Below, piece after piece: positions 19,561 through 33,400 of a stretch of 64,000 nucleotides of DNA (positions are counted from its first letter, which is position 1; each line of letters begins with the position of its first letter). The position numbers were made by a program, and so were the translations under genes. The stretch is from Anomaloglossus baeobatrachus. Lineage: Eukaryota; Chordata; Amphibia; Anura; Aromobatidae. The DNA lies in NCBI RefSeq assembly GCF_048569485.1, contig NW_027442041.1:124001-188000 (forward strand), given 5' to 3'. The notes below the pieces were generated by a model. It saw only the letters and a program-made list of their open reading frames with translations, was not told where the DNA came from and searched no databases.

Positions 19561-20680
19561 AACCAGAATTGGTTTGGGCCTCGAGTGGCACCCTGGCCTA
19601 TGCCGGACACATCTTAGGGAGAGAGAGCGAGAGGGAGACAAACCCACGCCTACACAAGACATTTTGTCACCCAAGCCAACCCTTGAAAAGGCTGCTTTGC
19701 AGAGCAAAAACAAGAAGAATGGTGCGTTTTGCAGCCGCCGCCCACTGCAATGAATCTGAATAACTCCTCCTTTAGGGCGCAAGCAACTCCCCTCCCCCTT
19801 GCAGTCTTTCCAATTCACGATACAAAAAGACGGACAGGACAGGTTGCCTGACTTTCCGTCACTGCCACCCTTTGCCATCCTTACCCGTAGAAAGCCCTTT
19901 CATCATCCCCAAACCCTAATCTTTTCCCTTTCCTTCCCAGCCCCCAAACCCTGCCCTCTGTACCTTTCTCACCACCCGCTTCCCTTCTCCTGTCATCCCC
20001 CTACCACCCGGGAAAAAAAGAGATTGCCCCCTCCTTCCACTAGCCCACCCTCCCACCCAAAGAACAACTTCTTCTGCGCAGCTTGTTTTCTAGGCAGCAG
20101 CGCTATTGTGATGTCATCGGGGGGCATTGTGACAAGCCGCCAGTGTTCCGTCTCTTCATGTTGTGCACTGTTCAAACCGAAAATACATCAACAGGCAGGC
20201 TACAGAAAAGCTTACTAACAAAGGTTAGAGAGGGGCTTTCTCAGAGGGCTTTTTACAGTTTGTCTATTCCCAATTAGCCGGTTTAGTATACTTAATGAAA
20301 GTACTAATTCTTTCATAGGCCGCCCATTCTTAGTATTTGACGTTCAGGTAACAACAGGTAACTTTATTTGGAGTGGAAGCAGAGAGATAACACCAGATGC
20401 CAATTGTAGATCCTCTCACACCTGTGGTCACTGCAGCATCTGACTCCACTTTGTCCAAAAGGGATCTATTCCATTCAATTACACATGATCTAGATTAGAC
20501 TGACAACAAGATACTGCACGGGACATAGCAGAGTTGGTGAAGTTGAGTGGTGATGAGTTTGCTATTTGGATGAATAAAGCAAGTAAAAAGTGTGTTAGAT
20601 AAAAATTCATTTCAATTCGCTAATCGGGCTAATATGAATCAGGTGAATCGAGTTCTGCTTTTGGAAACTGGGTTAAGAAG

Positions 20681-20868
20681 GGGTGCACCGTTCCTGGAGG
20701 TACTGCAATACCAGGTCAATGCGTGGAGTGGACAGAGCAAGCTCTTTTTCCATCTCCCTGTTCTAAAAATCCATTTAATATATGGTCCCCAGATAGGGGA
20801 CGTATCAGATATTAAACTGATAAGAACAGATACTACACTTGATCTTAGCCAAAAGGCCGAGAAGCGAT
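20681..20868 (-). ncRNA. RNU2: U2 snRNA, intact copy (upstream spacer variant)
   Basis: Full 188 nt. Its upstream spacer has T for C at 21047. Confidence 0.97.
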
Positions 20869-21988
20869 AACCAGAATTGGTTTGGGCCTCGAGTGGCACC
20901 CTGGCCTATGCCGGACACATCTTAGGGAGAGAGAGCGAGAGGGAGACAAACCCACGCCTACACAAGACATTTTGTCACCCAAGCCAACCCTTGAAAAGGC
21001 TGCTTTGCAGAGCAAAAACAAGAAGAATGGTGCGTTTTGCAGCCGCTGCCCACTGCAATGAATCTGAATAACTCCTCCTTTAGGGCGCAAGCAACTCCCC
21101 TCCCCCTTGCAGTCTTTCCAATTCACGATACAAAAAGACGGACAGGACAGGTTGCCTGACTTTCCGTCACTGCCACCCTTTGCCATCCTTACCCGTAGAA
21201 AGCCCTTTCATCATCCCCAAACCCTAATCTTTTCCCTTTCCTTCCCAGCCCCCAAACCCTGCCCTCTGTACCTTTCTCACCACCCGCTTCCCTTCTCCTG
21301 TCATCCCCCTACCACCCGGGAAAAAAAGAGATTGCCCCCTCCTTCCACTAGCCCACCCTCCCACCCAAAGAACAACTTCTTCTGCGCAGCTTGTTTTCTA
21401 GGCAGCAGCGCTATTGTGATGTCATCGGGGGGCATTGTGACAAGCCGCCAGTGTTCCGTCTCTTCATGTTGTGCACTGTTCAAACCGAAAATACATCAAC
21501 AGGCAGGCTACAGAAAAGCTTACTAACAAAGGTTAGAGAGGGGCTTTCTCAGAGGGCTTTTTACAGTTTGTCTATTCCCAATTAGCCGGTTTAGTATACT
21601 TAATGAAAGTACTAATTCTTTCATAGGCCGCCCATTCTTAGTATTTGACGTTCAGGTAACAACAGGTAACTTTATTTGGAGTGGAAGCAGAGAGATAACA
21701 CCAGATGCCAATTGTAGATCCTCTCACACCTGTGGTCACTGCAGCATCTGACTCCACTTTGTCCAAAAGGGATCTATTCCATTCAATTACACATGATCTA
21801 GATTAGACTGACAACAAGATACTGCACGGGACATAGCAGAGTTGGTGAAGTTGAGTGGTGATGAGTTTGCTATTTGGATGAATAAAGCAAGTAAAAAGTG
21901 TGTTAGATAAAAATTCATTTCAATTCGCTAATCGGGCTAATATGAATCAGGTGAATCGAGTTCTGCTTTTGGAAACTGGGTTAAGAAG

Positions 21989-22176
21989 GGGTGCACCGTT
22001 CCTGGAGGTACTGCAATACCAGGTCAATGCGTGGAGTGGACAGAGCAAGCTCTTTTTCCATCTCCCTGTTCTAAAAATCCATTTAATATATGGTCCCCAG
22101 ATAGGGGACGTATCAGATATTAAACTGATAAGAACAGATACTACACTTGATCTTAGCCAAAAGGCCGAGAAGCGAT
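21989..22176 (-). ncRNA. RNU2: U2 snRNA, intact copy
   Basis: Full 188 nt, no difference noticed. It is the last intact gene before the NA2 insertion. Confidence 0.97.
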
Positions 22177-23296
22177 AACCAGAATTGGTTTGGGCCTCGA
22201 GTGGCACCCTGGCCTATGCCGGACACATCTTAGGGAGAGAGAGCGAGAGGGAGACAAACCCACGCCTACACAAGACATTTTGTCACCCAAGCCAACCCTT
22301 GAAAAGGCTGCTTTGCAGAGCAAAAACAAGAAGAATGGTGCGTTTTGCAGCCGCCGCCCACTGCAATGAATCTGAATAACTCCTCCTTTAGGGCGCAAGC
22401 AACTCCCCTCCCCCTTGCAGTCTTTCCAATTCACGATACAAAAAGACGGACAGGACAGGTTGCCTGACTTTCCGTCACTGCCACCCTTTGCCATCCTTAC
22501 CCGTAGAAAGCCCTTTCATCATCCCCAAACCCTAATCTTTTCCCTTTCCTTCCCAGCCCCCAAACCCTGCCCTCTGTACCTTTCTCACCACCCGCTTCCC
22601 TTCTCCTGTCATCCCCCTACCACCCGGGAAAAAAAGAGATTGCCCCCTCCTTCCACTAGCCCACCCTCCCACCCAAAGAACAACTTCTTCTGCGCAGCTT
22701 GTTTTCTAGGCAGCAGCGCTATTGTGATGTCATCGGGGGGCATTGTGACAAGCCGCCAGTGTTCCGTCTCTTCATGTTGTGCACTGTTCAAACCGAAAAT
22801 ACATCAACAGGCAGGCTACAGAAAAGCTTACTAACAAAGGTTAGAGAGGGGCTTTCTCAGAGGGCTTTTTACAGTTTGTCTATTCCCAATTAGCCGGTTT
22901 AGTATACTTAATGAAAGTACTAATTCTTTCATAGGCCGCCCATTCTTAGTATTTGACGTTCAGGTAACAACAGGTAACTTTATTTGGAGTGGAAGCAGAG
23001 AGATAACACCAGATGCCAATTGTAGATCCTCTCACACCTGTGGTCACTGCAGCATCTGACTCCACTTTGTCCAAAAGGGATCTATTCCATTCAATTACAC
23101 ATGATCTAGATTAGACTGACAACAAGATACTGCACGGGACATAGCAGAGTTGGTGAAGTTGAGTGGTGATGAGTTTGCTATTTGGATGAATAAAGCAAGT
23201 AAAAAGTGTGTTAGATAAAAATTCATTTCAATTCGCTAATCGGGCTAATATGAATCAGGTGAATCGAGTTCTGCTTTTGGAAACTGGGTTAAGAAG

Positions 23297-23696
23297 GGGT
23301 GCACCGTTCCTGGAGGTACTGCAATACCAGGTCAATGCGTGGAGTGGACAGAGCAAGCTCTTTTTCCATCTCCCTGTTCTAAAAATCCATTTAATATATG
23401 GTCCCCAGATAGGGGACGTATCAGATATTAAACTGATAAGAACAGATGAGATTTCATCCGCAAATTTCAGAATCAAGATAGCCCCGAAGGCCAGCAGGCC
23501 ACCACACAAAAGCGCAGTGCCTGGGTGATCGCCTCCCGAGCCCAGGAACCACCAGCCACAAGGGGACGTAAGCACCAAAAGGCGCAACAATCCCCGAGGC
23601 CGGCGGTTGTGCAAGCCCGGGCCCCTCCCAGCCAAGACCAAGGCAAACCCAATGAAGGGACTACACTTGATCTTAGCCAAAAGGCCGAGAAGCGAT
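23297..23696 (-). pseudogene. RNU2: U2 snRNA gene split by NA2 (locus E)
   Basis: The 3' part (nt 188-38) is at 23297-23447 and the 5' part (nt 37-1) at 23660-23696. No U2 base is lost or duplicated, so the insertion lies exactly between nt 37 and 38. Confidence 0.95.
23448..23659 (-). mobile_element. U2-NA2 non-autonomous retroelement, copy E
   Basis: 212 bp, in U2 sense. On the minus strand it starts TCCCTTCATTGGG and ends GATGAAATCTC, with no poly(A) tail. A 5' block (23592-23614 on the plus strand, reading TTGCACAACCGCCGGCC on the minus) matches NA3 at 63914-63936. GC-rich, no ORF, and no clear Pol III boxes. I do not recognise the family by name. Confidence 0.85.
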
Positions 23697-24816
23697 AACC
23701 AGAATTGGTTTGGGCCTCGAGTGGCACCCTGGCCTATGCCGGACACATCTTAGGGAGAGAGAGCGAGAGGGAGACAAACCCACGCCTACACAAGACATTT
23801 TGTCACCCAAGCCAACCCTTGAAAAGGCTGCTTTGCAGAGCAAAAACAAGAAGAATGGTGCGTTTTGCAGCCGCCGCCCACTGCAATGAATCTGAATAAC
23901 TCCTCCTTTAGGGCGCAAGCAACTCCCCTCCCCCTTGCAGTCTTTCCAATTCACGATACAAAAAGACGGACAGGACAGGTTGCCTGACTTTCCGTCACTG
24001 CCACCCTTTGCCATCCTTACCCGTAGAAAGCCCTTTCATCATCCCCAAACCCTAATCTTTTCCCTTTCCTTCCCAGCCCCCAAACCCTGCCCTCTGTACC
24101 TTTCTCACCACCCGCTTCCCTTCTCCTGTCATCCCCCTACCACCCGGGAAAAAAAGAGATTGCCCCCTCCTTCCACTAGCCCACCCTCCCACCCAAAGAA
24201 CAACTTCTTCTGCGCAGCTTGTTTTCTAGGCAGCAGCGCTATTGTGATGTCATCGGGGGGCATTGTGACAAGCCGCCAGTGTTCCGTCTCTTCATGTTGT
24301 GCACTGTTCAAACCGAAAATACATCAACAGGCAGGCTACAGAAAAGCTTACTAACAAAGGTTAGAGAGGGGCTTTCTCAGAGGGCTTTTTACAGTTTGTC
24401 TATTCCCAATTAGCCGGTTTAGTATACTTAATGAAAGTACTAATTCTTTCATAGGCCGCCCATTCTTAGTATTTGACGTTCAGGTAACAACAGGTAACTT
24501 TATTTGGAGTGGAAGCAGAGAGATAACACCAGATGCCAATTGTAGATCCTCTCACACCTGTGGTCACTGCAGCATCTGACTCCACTTTGTCCAAAAGGGA
24601 TCTATTCCATTCAATTACACATGATCTAGATTAGACTGACAACAAGATACTGCACGGGACATAGCAGAGTTGGTGAAGTTGAGTGGTGATGAGTTTGCTA
24701 TTTGGATGAATAAAGCAAGTAAAAAGTGTGTTAGATAAAAATTCATTTCAATTCGCTAATCGGGCTAATATGAATCAGGTGAATCGAGTTCTGCTTTTGG
24801 AAACTGGGTTAAGAAG

Positions 24817-25004
24817 GGGTGCACCGTTCCTGGAGGTACTGCAATACCAGGTCAATGCGTGGAGTGGACAGAGCAAGCTCTTTTTCCATCTCCCTGTTCT
24901 AAAAATCCATTTAATATATGGTCCCCAGATAGGGGACGTATCAGATATTAAACTGATAAGAACAGATACTACACTTGATCTTAGCCAAAAGGCCGAGAAG
25001 CGAT
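24817..25004 (-). ncRNA. RNU2: U2 snRNA, intact copy (upstream spacer variant)
   Basis: Full 188 nt. The upstream spacer carries A for G at 25546. Confidence 0.97.
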
Positions 25005-26124
25005 AACCAGAATTGGTTTGGGCCTCGAGTGGCACCCTGGCCTATGCCGGACACATCTTAGGGAGAGAGAGCGAGAGGGAGACAAACCCACGCCTACACA
25101 AGACATTTTGTCACCCAAGCCAACCCTTGAAAAGGCTGCTTTGCAGAGCAAAAACAAGAAGAATGGTGCGTTTTGCAGCCGCCGCCCACTGCAATGAATC
25201 TGAATAACTCCTCCTTTAGGGCGCAAGCAACTCCCCTCCCCCTTGCAGTCTTTCCAATTCACGATACAAAAAGACGGACAGGACAGGTTGCCTGACTTTC
25301 CGTCACTGCCACCCTTTGCCATCCTTACCCGTAGAAAGCCCTTTCATCATCCCCAAACCCTAATCTTTTCCCTTTCCTTCCCAGCCCCCAAACCCTGCCC
25401 TCTGTACCTTTCTCACCACCCGCTTCCCTTCTCCTGTCATCCCCCTACCACCCGGGAAAAAAAGAGATTGCCCCCTCCTTCCACTAGCCCACCCTCCCAC
25501 CCAAAGAACAACTTCTTCTGCGCAGCTTGTTTTCTAGGCAGCAGCACTATTGTGATGTCATCGGGGGGCATTGTGACAAGCCGCCAGTGTTCCGTCTCTT
25601 CATGTTGTGCACTGTTCAAACCGAAAATACATCAACAGGCAGGCTACAGAAAAGCTTACTAACAAAGGTTAGAGAGGGGCTTTCTCAGAGGGCTTTTTAC
25701 AGTTTGTCTATTCCCAATTAGCCGGTTTAGTATACTTAATGAAAGTACTAATTCTTTCATAGGCCGCCCATTCTTAGTATTTGACGTTCAGGTAACAACA
25801 GGTAACTTTATTTGGAGTGGAAGCAGAGAGATAACACCAGATGCCAATTGTAGATCCTCTCACACCTGTGGTCACTGCAGCATCTGACTCCACTTTGTCC
25901 AAAAGGGATCTATTCCATTCAATTACACATGATCTAGATTAGACTAACAACAAGATACTGCACGGGACATAGCAGAGTTGGTGAAGTTGAGTGGTGATGA
26001 GTTTGCTATTTGGATGAATAAAGCAAGTAAAAAGTGTGTTAGATAAAAATTCATTTCAATTCGCTAATCGGGCTAATATGAATCAGGTGAATCGAGTTCT
26101 GCTTTTGGAAACTGGGTTAAGAAG

Positions 26125-26312
26125 GGGTGCACCGTTCCTGGAGGTACTGCAATACCAGGTCAATGCGTGGAGTGGACAGAGCAAGCTCTTTTTCCATCTC
26201 CCTGTTCTAAAAATCCATTTAATATATGGTCCCCAGATAGGGGACGTATCAGATATTAAACTGATAAGAACAGATACTACACTTGATCTTAGCCAAAAGG
26301 CCGAGAAGCGAT
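26125..26312 (-). ncRNA. RNU2: U2 snRNA, intact copy (downstream spacer variant)
   Basis: Full 188 nt. The downstream spacer carries A for G at 25946. Confidence 0.97.
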
Positions 26313-27432
26313 AACCAGAATTGGTTTGGGCCTCGAGTGGCACCCTGGCCTATGCCGGACACATCTTAGGGAGAGAGAGCGAGAGGGAGACAAACCCACG
26401 CCTACACAAGACATTTTGTCACCCAAGCCAACCCTTGAAAAGGCTGCTTTGCAGAGCAAAAACAAGAAGAATGGTGCGTTTTGCAGCCGCCGCCCACTGC
26501 AATGAATCTGAATAACTCCTCCTTTAGGGCGCAAGCAACTCCCCTCCCCCTTGCAGTCTTTCCAATTCACGATACAAAAAGACGGACAGGACAGGTTGCC
26601 TGACTTTCCGTCACTGCCACCCTTTGCCATCCTTACCCGTAGAAAGCCCTTTCATCATCCCCAAACCCTAATCTTTTCCCTTTCCTTCCCAGCCCCCAAA
26701 CCCTGCCCTCTGTACCTTTCTCACCACCCGCTTCCCTTCTCCTGTCATCCCCCTACCACCCGGGAAAAAAAGAGATTGCCCCCTCCTTCCACTAGCCCAC
26801 CCTCCCACCCAAAGAACAACTTCTTCTGCGCAGCTTGTTTTCTAGGCAGCAGCGCTATTGTGATGTCATCGGGGGGCATTGTGACAAGCCGCCAGTGTTC
26901 CGTCTCTTCATGTTGTGCACTGTTCAAACCGAAAATACATCAACAGGCAGGCTACAGAAAAGCTTACTAACAAAGGTTAGAGAGGGGCTTTCTCAGAGGG
27001 CTTTTTACAGTTTGTCTATTCCCAATTAGCCGGTTTAGTATACTTAATGAAAGTACTAATTCTTTCATAGGCCGCCCATTCTTAGTATTTGACGTTCAGG
27101 TAACAACAGGTAACTTTATTTGGAGTGGAAGCAGAGAGATAACACCAGATGCCAATTGTAGATCCTCTCACACCTGTGGTCACTGCAGCATCTGACTCCA
27201 CTTTGTCCAAAAGGGATCAATTCCATTCAATTACACATGATCTAGATTAGACTGACAACAAGATACTGCACGGGACATAGCAGAGTTGGTGAAGTTGAGT
27301 GGTGATGAGTTTGCTATTTGGATGAATAAAGCAAGTAAAAAGTGTGTTAGATAAAAATTCATTTCAATTCGCTAATCGGGCTAATATGAATCAGGTGAAT
27401 CGAGTTCTGCTTTTGGAAACTGGGTTAAGAAG

Positions 27433-27620
27433 GGGTGCACCGTTCCTGGAGGTACTGCAATACCAGGTCAATGCGTGGAGTGGACAGAGCAAGCTCTTTT
27501 TCCATCTCCCTGTTCTAAAAATCCATTTAATATATGGTCCCCAGATAGGGGACGTATCAGATATTAAACTGATAAGAACAGATACTACACTTGATCTTAG
27601 CCAAAAGGCCGAGAAGCGAT
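27433..27620 (-). ncRNA. RNU2: U2 snRNA, intact copy (downstream spacer variant)
   Basis: Full 188 nt. The downstream spacer carries A for T at 27219. Confidence 0.97.
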
Positions 27621-28740
27621 AACCAGAATTGGTTTGGGCCTCGAGTGGCACCCTGGCCTATGCCGGACACATCTTAGGGAGAGAGAGCGAGAGGGAGACA
27701 AACCCACGCCTACACAAGACATTTTGTCACCCAAGCCAACCCTTGAAAAGGCTGCTTTGCAGAGCAAAAACAAGAAGAATGGTGCGTTTTGCAGCCGCCG
27801 CCCACTGCAATGAATCTGAATAACTCCTCCTTTAGGGCGCAAGCAACTCCCCTCCCCCTTGCAGTCTTTCCAATTCACGATACAAAAAGACGGACAGGAC
27901 AGGTTGCCTGACTTTCCGTCACTGCCACCCTTTGCCATCCTTACCCGTAGAAAGCCCTTTCATCATCCCCAAACCCTAATCTTTTCCCTTTCCTTCCCAG
28001 CCCCCAAACCCTGCCCTCTGTACCTTTCTCACCACCCGCTTCCCTTCTCCTGTCATCCCCCTACCACCCGGGAAAAAAAGAGATTGCCCCCTCCTTCCAC
28101 TAGCCCACCCTCCCACCCAAAGAACAACTTCTTCTGCGCAGCTTGTTTTCTAGGCAGCAGCGCTATTGTGATGTCATCGGGGGGCATTGTGACAAGCCGC
28201 CAGTGTTCCGTCTCTTCATGTTGTGCACTGTTCAAACCGAAAATACATCAACAGGCAGGCTACAGAAAAGCTTACTAACAAAGGTTAGAGAGGGGCTTTC
28301 TCAGAGGGCTTTTTACAGTTTGTCTATTCCCAATTAGCCGGTTTAGTATACTTAATGAAAGTACTAATTCTTTCATAGGCCGCCCATTCTTAGTATTTGA
28401 CGTTCAGGTAACAACAGGTAACTTTATTTGGAGTGGAAGCAGAGAGATAACACCAGATGCCAATTGTAGATCCTCTCACACCTGTGGTCACTGCAGCATC
28501 TGACTCCACTTTGTCCAAAAGGGATCTATTCCATTCAATTACACATGATCTAGATTAGACTGACAACAAGATACTGCACGGGACATAGCAGAGTTGGTGA
28601 AGTTGAGTGGTGATGAGTTTGCTATTTGGATGAATAAAGCAAGTAAAAAGTGTGTTAGATAAAAATTCATTTCAATTCGCTAATCGGGCTAATATGAATC
28701 AGGTGAATCGAGTTCTGCTTTTGGAAACTGGGTTAAGAAG

Positions 28741-28928
28741 GGGTGCACCGTTCCTGGAGGTACTGCAATACCAGGTCAATGCGTGGAGTGGACAGAGCAA
28801 GCTCTTTTTCCATCTCCCTGTTCTAAAAATCCATTTAATATATGGTCCCCAGATAGGGGACGTATCAGATAATAAACTGATAAGAACAGATACTACACTT
28901 GATCTTAGCCAAAAGGCCGAGAAGCGAT
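28741..28928 (-). ncRNA. RNU2: U2 snRNA variant copy, A57U
   Basis: Full length, but the plus strand has A instead of T at 28872, giving U instead of A at U2 nt 57. This is the only base change I found inside an uninterrupted U2 gene in the window. It falls in the stem-loop IIa / IIc switching region, so it could weaken that structure. It lies next to the Keno-bearing unit. Confidence 0.93.
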
Positions 28929-30208
28929 AACCAGAATTGGTTTGGGCCTCGAGTGGCACCCTGGCCTATGCCGGACACATCTTAGGGAGAGAGAGCGAGA
29001 GGGAGACAAACCCACGCCTACACAAGACATTTTGTCACCCAAGCCAACCCTTGAAAAGGCTGCTTTGCAGAGCAAAAACAAGAAGAATGGTGCGTTTTGC
29101 AGCCGCCGCCCACTGCAATGAATCTGAATAACTCCTCCTTTAGGGCGCAAGCAACTCCCCTCCCCCTTGCAGTCTTTCCAATTCACGATACAAAAAGACG
29201 GACAGGACAGGTTGCCTGACTTTCCGTCACTGCCACCCTTTGCCATCCTTACCCGTAGAAAGCCCTTTCATCATCCCCAAACCCTAATCTTTTCCCTTTC
29301 CTTCCCAGCCCCCAAACCCTGCCCTCTGTACCTTTCTCACCACCCGCTTCCCTTCTCCTGTCATCCCCCTACCACCCGGGAAAAAAAGAGATTGCCCCCT
29401 CCTTCCACTAGCCCACCCTCCCACCCAAAGAACAACTTCTTCTGCGCAGCTTGTTTTCTAGGCAGCAGCGCTATTGTGATGTCATCGGGGGGCATTGTGA
29501 CAAGCCGCCAGTGTTCCGTCTCTTCATGTTGTGCACTGTTCAAACCGAAAATACATCAACAGGCAGGCTACAGAAAAGCTTACTAACAAAGGTTAGAGAG
29601 GGGCTTTCTCAGAGGGCTTTTTACAGTTTGTCTATTCCCAATTAGCCGGTTTAGTATACTTAATGAAAGTACTAATTCTTTCATAGGCCGCCCATTCTTA
29701 GTATTTGACGTTCAGGTAACAACAGGTAACTTTATTTGGAGTGGAAGCAGAGAGATAACACCAGATGCCAATTGTAGATCCTCTCACACCTGTGGTCACT
29801 GCAGCATCTGACTCCACTTTGTCCAAAAGGGATCTATTCCATTCAATTACACATGATCTAGATTAGACTGACAACAAGATACTGCACGGGACATAGCAGA
29901 GTTGGTGAAGTTGAGTGGTGATGAGTTTGCTATTTGGATGAATAAAGCAAGTAAAAAGTGTGTTAGATAAAAATTCATTTCAATTCGCTAATCGGGCTAA
30001 TATGAATCAGGTGAATCGAGTTCTGCTTTTGGAAACTGGGTTAAGAAGGGGTGCACCGTTCCTGGAGGTACTGCAATACCAGGTCAATGCGTGGAGTGGA
30101 CAGAGCAAGCTCTTTTTCCATCTCCCTGTTCTAAAAATCCATTTAATATATGGTCCCCAGATAGGGGACGTATCAGATATTAAACTGATAAGAACAGATT
30201 TTTTTTTT

Positions 30209-30476
30209 AACTTGGAAGTACCTAAAACAAGGTACACCCGTTTATTATTGGATATAAAAGTACATTACATTAAAAACATTCCATTTTACAACATTTTCTG
30301 TGATTACATCTGTATCTCAATTACAGAATATCAAAACATCATTTACATTTGTATTGCATATAGTAAGCAGTCTACATATTACAAGTCCTTTACACTACAG
30401 GGCTTCACTCCTATAAAGAACACTATCCACAATTCCTTTACACTCAACCTATAAATTATATACAAAAATTGTTCCT
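30209..30476 (-). other. Keno 3' UTR
   Basis: AT-rich 268-bp tail between the ORF2 stop and the A-tail. In Tx1-type LINEs the 3' UTR is the expected place for RNA recognition by the reverse transcriptase. I see no long match to the NA element tails. Confidence 0.7.
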
Positions 30477-33400
30477 TTAAATTGCGGAGTTCCACTCCTT
30501 TACAAACCACTGTTTCGATAAAATGACATTCTTCTTCTTGTCCAGAATATAATACAGATACATATCACTAAAAGCCAAATCTATAACATCCTGCACAGAT
30601 ATAACATCATGCTTAAAAAGAAGGATGTTCCTGGCCTTCCACAGAGCTTCCTTGACTGTGCTGATTGTCTTCCATGCGATGATCTTCTTATTGACAGTGG
30701 GACATTCCACATACCCAAATAAAACAGACTCAAAAGTCAGATCTCTGATGTCCGTCATTTTTTGCAATAAAGGAAAAATTCGTGTCCATATTTGTCGTGC
30801 AAAAGAACAAGTCCATAAAATATGTAGTACCGTCTCATCTCCGAAGCATCTTTCCCTTGGACATCTGGCAGTAGTCACAAGTCCTCTTCTGTGTTGGAAT
30901 GCTCTGCATGGAAGACAATCATGCACACAGCTCCAGGCCAGGTCCTTCTGGGAATTAAAAAGGTACGATGCATTAATATTTTGAAATATTTCAACACACT
31001 TAATTTCATTAAAATTCCCAATCTGTGTTATTGGCTGTTTATCCTTAAAACACTTTAAAATCTTCTTGCTGTCTTTTATATCCTCTACAATTTTCCCTTT
31101 CAAATCATAAGAATTAACAATAGTTTCCAAAATAACATAACTATCTGGCATATTAAAAGCGTACGGGGAACTTAAAACCGTTTGAAACCAACCAAGACGT
31201 CTCATAAAATAACCCGTATTAAAACGAATAAAATATGACCAGTAGTTAGATTTTGAAAGGGCATTAAAACACAAAACAAAAAACCTTATATAAACAAAAG
31301 CTCTAAAATCTGGAAAATCTTTGCCACCTTTTTCTTTAGGTTTAATTACCACTTCTCTTTTTAATTTCTCCATCTTAGAATTCCAAAAAAAAGTAAAACA
31401 CGCTTTGATGATCTGGTTAAAAATTCGTGTGGGAGGAGGGAAGACAAGGCTCAAATACAACAACAGAGGAAGAATGACCATTTTTATAATCAGAACCTTC
31501 CCCTCCATCGTCAGCTTTCGTAGCCTCCACATACACAGCTTTTGATTCACCTTTTGTGCAATGACCTCCCAACTTTCTTTCCCTTTATTTGTCTCATTAA
31601 AAATCACCCCTAAAATCTTCACAGACTCACATTCAGGTACTGGAATATCATTTAGTGTCATATTCCCCACATTTAGAATACCACTTTTGTTTAAATTAAC
31701 CTTAAAACCAGACCCACAACAAAAATATTCTACCTGTTTCAACGCTTTCCTAATAGACAGAGCATCTTTACAAATTACCACCACATCATCCATGTAACCC
31801 GTTACCTTAGCTTCCAAACCACCTCCCCCCGGCAACGGGATACCACGGATCTGTTTATCTCTCCTTAAAGCACAAAGTAACGGTTCAAGGGCACACACAA
31901 ATAATAAAGGGGACAATGGGCAACCTTGTTTAACCCCAGAGTTTAAAACCACCTCCTTCGTTTTAAAACCATTAACTAAAATTTTACTTGTACAATTGTG
32001 ATAAAATGCTTTAAGAGACAATAAAAATCCTTCAGGTATTCCCATGCGTGATAAAACCTTAAATAGGAACTGATGTGACACTCTGTCAAAGGCTTTCTCG
32101 AAGTCTAAGGACAGGACCGCCAACTGACTCCCCCTTGACTTTGTGTCATCAATCACATCTTTGATTAAATTTAAGTTTTCCCACACACTCCTTCCCGGCA
32201 TACCGCACACTTGATTTATATGAATTATATTCTCTATCACTTTTTTCAATCTAGTTGCACATATTTTTGCCAGTATTTTGTAATCACAATTTAAAAGAGT
32301 GATAGGTCTCCAATTTTTTAGACTAGATTTGTCTCCTATTTTATGTATGAGGGAAACCTCACCCCTCCTCCATGAGGTGGGGAGAATTTTTGTTCTAAAA
32401 ACCTCACTAAAAACAGAAAACAAATCCTCTTGTAAAATGTCATAAAAGGTGGAATAAAACTCTATAGGTATGCCATCGGGTCCCGGTACTTTACCAGCCT
32501 TAAAACTCCCCACCGCGTCTGATACCTCTTCCTCACTCAGGTCCTGTATTAAAAATTCTTGTGAAACAGGGTCAAGACTGATGGAAATATCATCTAAAAT
32601 ACTTTCTGTAAAACAATTATCAATACTTTTTGTGTTAAAAAGCTCAGAATAATACTCATACACTTTGGCTAAAATCCCCTCTATATTTTGTTCACCTTCC
32701 ATAGAGTTGATAAAAACCCGCTTTTCCACCATACATTTAAAAAAATACCTCGAACAAGTTTCATTATTTTCAATATGTTTAACCTTAGCATGAAAAATAA
32801 GCTCTTTCCCTTTTTGTTCTAGTGTGTGGTGGATTTCATTTTTTAGGTCACTAATATCTTTCTCCACATCCATATCATTATTTCTTAATTTATATAAGGT
32901 TTGTAACCTGGTAGTAAGTTGGGTATAAAATTCTCTCTTTTCCTTTACCTTCTGTGCTCCTGCCTTAATAAAAAAATCTTTTATATTTTTTTTCATTTTT
33001 TCCCACCACCTGCTGATGGGAATACGAGGGTCTCTTATTCTCTTAAAATATAAATAGAAATTAGTAAAATCAGTTAAAATTTGAGGGTCTTCTAAAAGGG
33101 AGATATTTAACTTCCAAGAACCTTTCCCTTTTTTAAAAAGATCATCATGTTTTACATGAAAGGATAATAATTTATGGTCAGAAAATGCATTAGTTAGAAG
33201 CTCACATTTAAAAGGCAGCACGGACTTTGAGCAGAAAATAAAATCAATCCTGGAGCTACAGTTAACATTACTCCATGTTACCCAGTCCTGCAATGGTAAA
33301 TCTCTATTACATTCCTTAAAAACATCGTTTAATCTAAAATCCAGCACAATGTTTCTAAGCATAAAAGAAGTTTTATCATAATTTCTGCTTGTTGCGCTGG

